DNA from: Steromphala cineraria
Lineage: Eukaryota; Mollusca; Gastropoda; Trochida; Trochidae
Length of the DNA stretch: 64,000 bases
Reading direction: 5' to 3'
Assembly: GCA_916613615.1 (NCBI GenBank)
Contig: OU744726.1
Coordinates: forward strand, 54,762,987-54,826,986
The notes under the pieces were generated by a model that saw nothing but the letters and a program-made list of their open reading frames with translations, was not told the DNA's origin and made no database searches. Positions 62,601 to 64,000 of this stretch are shown here, in pieces. A program made the position numbers and the translations under genes. The first letter of the stretch is position 1. Each line of letters opens with the position of its first letter.

Positions 62601-64000
62601 TCAAGAAAGTACATTTTCTTGAAATGAGCGTGATAAGTTTCTTAAAAATGCATATTTCTGAACCAAACTTTCACCAAATGTACAAATCAGGGTGCTCTAT
62701 CATTTGGAATAAATAAATTTTCACTCCGAGTAATAGTTTTAGCTACAGATTCGAACGTATAGACGTGTATGTGGTCAATTTTGAGCAAATTCTCGGAATA
62801 TGATTAATTCAAGAAAGTACATTTTCTTGAAATGAGCGTGATAAGTTTCTTAAATATGCATATTTCTAAACAAGACTTTCACCAAATGTACACATCAGGG
62901 TGCTCTATCGTTTGGAATAAACAAATTTTCACTCCGAGTAATAGATTTAGCTACAGATTCGAACGTATAGACGTGTATGTGGTCAATTTTGAGCAAATTC
63001 TCGGAATATGATTAATTCAAGAAAGTACATTTTCTTGAAATGAGCGTGATAAGTTTCTTAAAAATGCATATTTCAAAACCAGACTTTCACCAAATGTACA
63101 AATCAGGGTGCTCTATCGTTTGGAATAAACAAATTTTCACTCCGAGTAATAGTTTTAGCTACAGATTCGAACGTATAGACGTGTATGTGGTCAATTTTGA
63201 GCAAATTCTCGGAATATGATTAATTCAAGAAAGTACATTTTCTTGTAAAGAGCGTGATAAGTTTCTTAAATATGCATATTTCTGAACCAGACTTTCACCT
63301 AATGTACACATCAGGGTGCTCTATCGTTTGGAATAAACACATTTTCACTCGGAGTAATAGATTTAGCAACAGATTCGAACGTATAGACGTGTATGTGGTC
63401 AATTTTGAGCAAATTCTCGGAATATGATAAATTCAAGAAAGTACATTTTCTTGAAATGAGCGTGATAAGTTTCTTAAAAATGCATATTTCTAAACAAGAC
63501 TTTCACAAAATGTACACATCAGGGTGCTCTATCGTTTGGAATAAACAAATTTTCACTCCGAGTAATAGATTTAGCTACAGATTCGAACGTATAGACGTGT
63601 ATGTGGTCAATTTTGAGCAAATTCTCGGAATATGATTAATTCAAGAAAGTACATTTTCTTGAAATGAGCGTGATAAGTTTCTTAAAAATGCATATTTCTG
63701 AACCAGACTTTCACCAAATGTACAAATCAGGGTGCTCTATCATTTGGAATAAATAAATTTTCACTCCGAGTAATAGTTTTAGCTACAGATTCGAACGTAT
63801 AGACGTGTATGTGGTCAATTTTGAGCAAATTCTCGGAATATGATTAATTCAAGAAAGTACATTTTCTTGAAATGAGCGTGATAAGTTTCTTAAATATGCA
63901 TATTTCTAAACAAGACTTTCACCAAATGTACACATCAGGGTGCTCTATCGTTTGGAATAAACAAATTTTCACTCCGAGTAATAGATTTAGCTACAGATTC
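59694..64000 (+). repeat. Higher-order repeat, 5 units (1040 bp), at the right end
   Basis: The order is A-B-E-C-H-E-C-H-B-C-F-B (59694-62189), then A-B-E-C-H (62190-63229) and A-B-E-C cut by the window edge (63230-64000). The pentamer therefore appears complete at 59694 and 62190. The unit at 61150 is an H/A mosaic and that at 61358 a B/D mosaic. Confidence 0.83.
63854..64000 (+). repeat. Partial final unit (variant C), cut by the window edge
   Basis: The last 147 bp match variant C through GCTACAGATTC, showing that the array continues beyond the window. Confidence 0.93.

Larger units (their letters stand above)
1..64000 (+). repeat. 208-bp tandem satellite array, 307 full units plus one partial
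   Basis: The window is filled end to end by head-to-tail copies of a 208-bp unit. Unit starts can be followed as 1, 209, 417 and so on up to 63646 and 63854. The cumulative shift of 3 bp matches three 1-base deletions. All copies share the same orientation and no foreign sequence interrupts them. A counted unit has 70 G+C of 208 (about 34%). Copies differ mainly at about 20 recurrent positions, so pairwise identity is high. A unit this long can hold one nucleosome plus linker, as is common in centromeric satellites. The array edges lie outside the window. Centromeric or pericentromeric placement is inferred from this organisation; nothing in the sequence proves it. The family does not match any satellite I can name. 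Confidence 0.98.

Noticed and set aside
2099..63635. Open frames of 60-86 codons recurring at many places, some with identical peptides (24498, 29074, 30530)
   Set aside because: They are the same repeat read in one frame. A unit of 208 bp shifts the frame by one at each boundary, and the frames open only where point changes remove a stop (ATACGATT, ATTATT, GATAAATT). Identical peptides reflect segment duplication at multiples of 208 bp. No domain, signal peptide or gene-like context is seen.
1..64000. CRISPR array
   Set aside because: There is direct repetition, but no short repeat separated by unique spacers. The whole 208 bp is repeated, and no cas-like genes are present.
1..64000. Transposon or retroelement insertion
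   Set aside because: The unit ladder is never interrupted by more than a single base, so no insertion fits in the window.
1..64000. tRNA or 5S rRNA gene cluster
   Set aside because: Apart from the 9-base B-box-like core, no cloverleaf, anticodon arm or 5S internal control region can be built from the unit.
1..64000. Assignment to a named satellite family or species
   Set aside because: I do not recognise the 208-bp unit. Resemblance in AT-rich words to plant centromeric satellites is too short to count.
1..64000. Assembly artefact from collapsed or looped repeats
   Set aside because: Units differ by many scattered private changes and block orders vary, which a looping error would not make. 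The most identical blocks (17472-22878, 41391-46798) still deserve read-level confirmation.
1..64000. A new gene system
   Set aside because: Neither strand holds anything beyond the satellite, so no gene-based system can be supported here.

Overview
The whole window is one uninterrupted satellite DNA array. A unit of exactly 208 bp, all copies in the same orientation, repeats from base 1 to base 64000. With the unit phased to start at base 1, there are 307 complete copies and a final partial copy of 147 bp (63854-64000). The phase at the right end is 3 bp short of a perfect 208-bp ladder, and three single-base deletions explain this (units at 3121, 22464 and 47007). I found no protein-coding gene, tRNA, rRNA, transposon, CRISPR array or unique-sequence island. 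This points to a eukaryotic centromeric, pericentromeric or other heterochromatic array. The species cannot be named from the sequence. A counted unit is about 34% GC and has 7 CpG, against about 6 expected from its base composition, so CpG is not depleted. That mildly favours a genome with little CpG methylation, such as many invertebrates, but does not prove it.

Units fall into about eight recurring variants, named here A to H (E' is a sub-variant of E; A' and A* are A-like hybrids), defined by linked bases at about 20 diagnostic positions. There is no single higher-order repeat. Local higher-order repeats of different lengths follow one another: 14 units (5200-9983), 9 units (9984-12687), 13 units (12896-17471 and, cleanest, 17472-22878), 5 and 7 units in the middle, 4 units (35567-37230), 13 units again with its own private mutations (41391-46798), 9 units (47007-50541), 7 units (54910-57821) and 5 units at the right end (62190-64000). 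This is the pattern expected from repeated unequal exchange, with conversion and hybrid units visible at some junctions. The block entries give the unit order.

Candidate functional parts recur in every unit. A hairpin-forming dyad lies at the unit boundary, a 14-bp perfect palindrome is present in about half the variants, and a strongly conserved stretch covers unit positions about 139-191. On the minus strand that stretch contains a 9-base match to the RNA polymerase III B-box core. The most unusual single event is at 9980-9999, where the 6-base loop of the dyad is exactly inverted in one unit. Short open frames of 60-86 codons occur, but they are by-products of the repeat: 208 is not a multiple of 3, so each frame shifts at every unit boundary.
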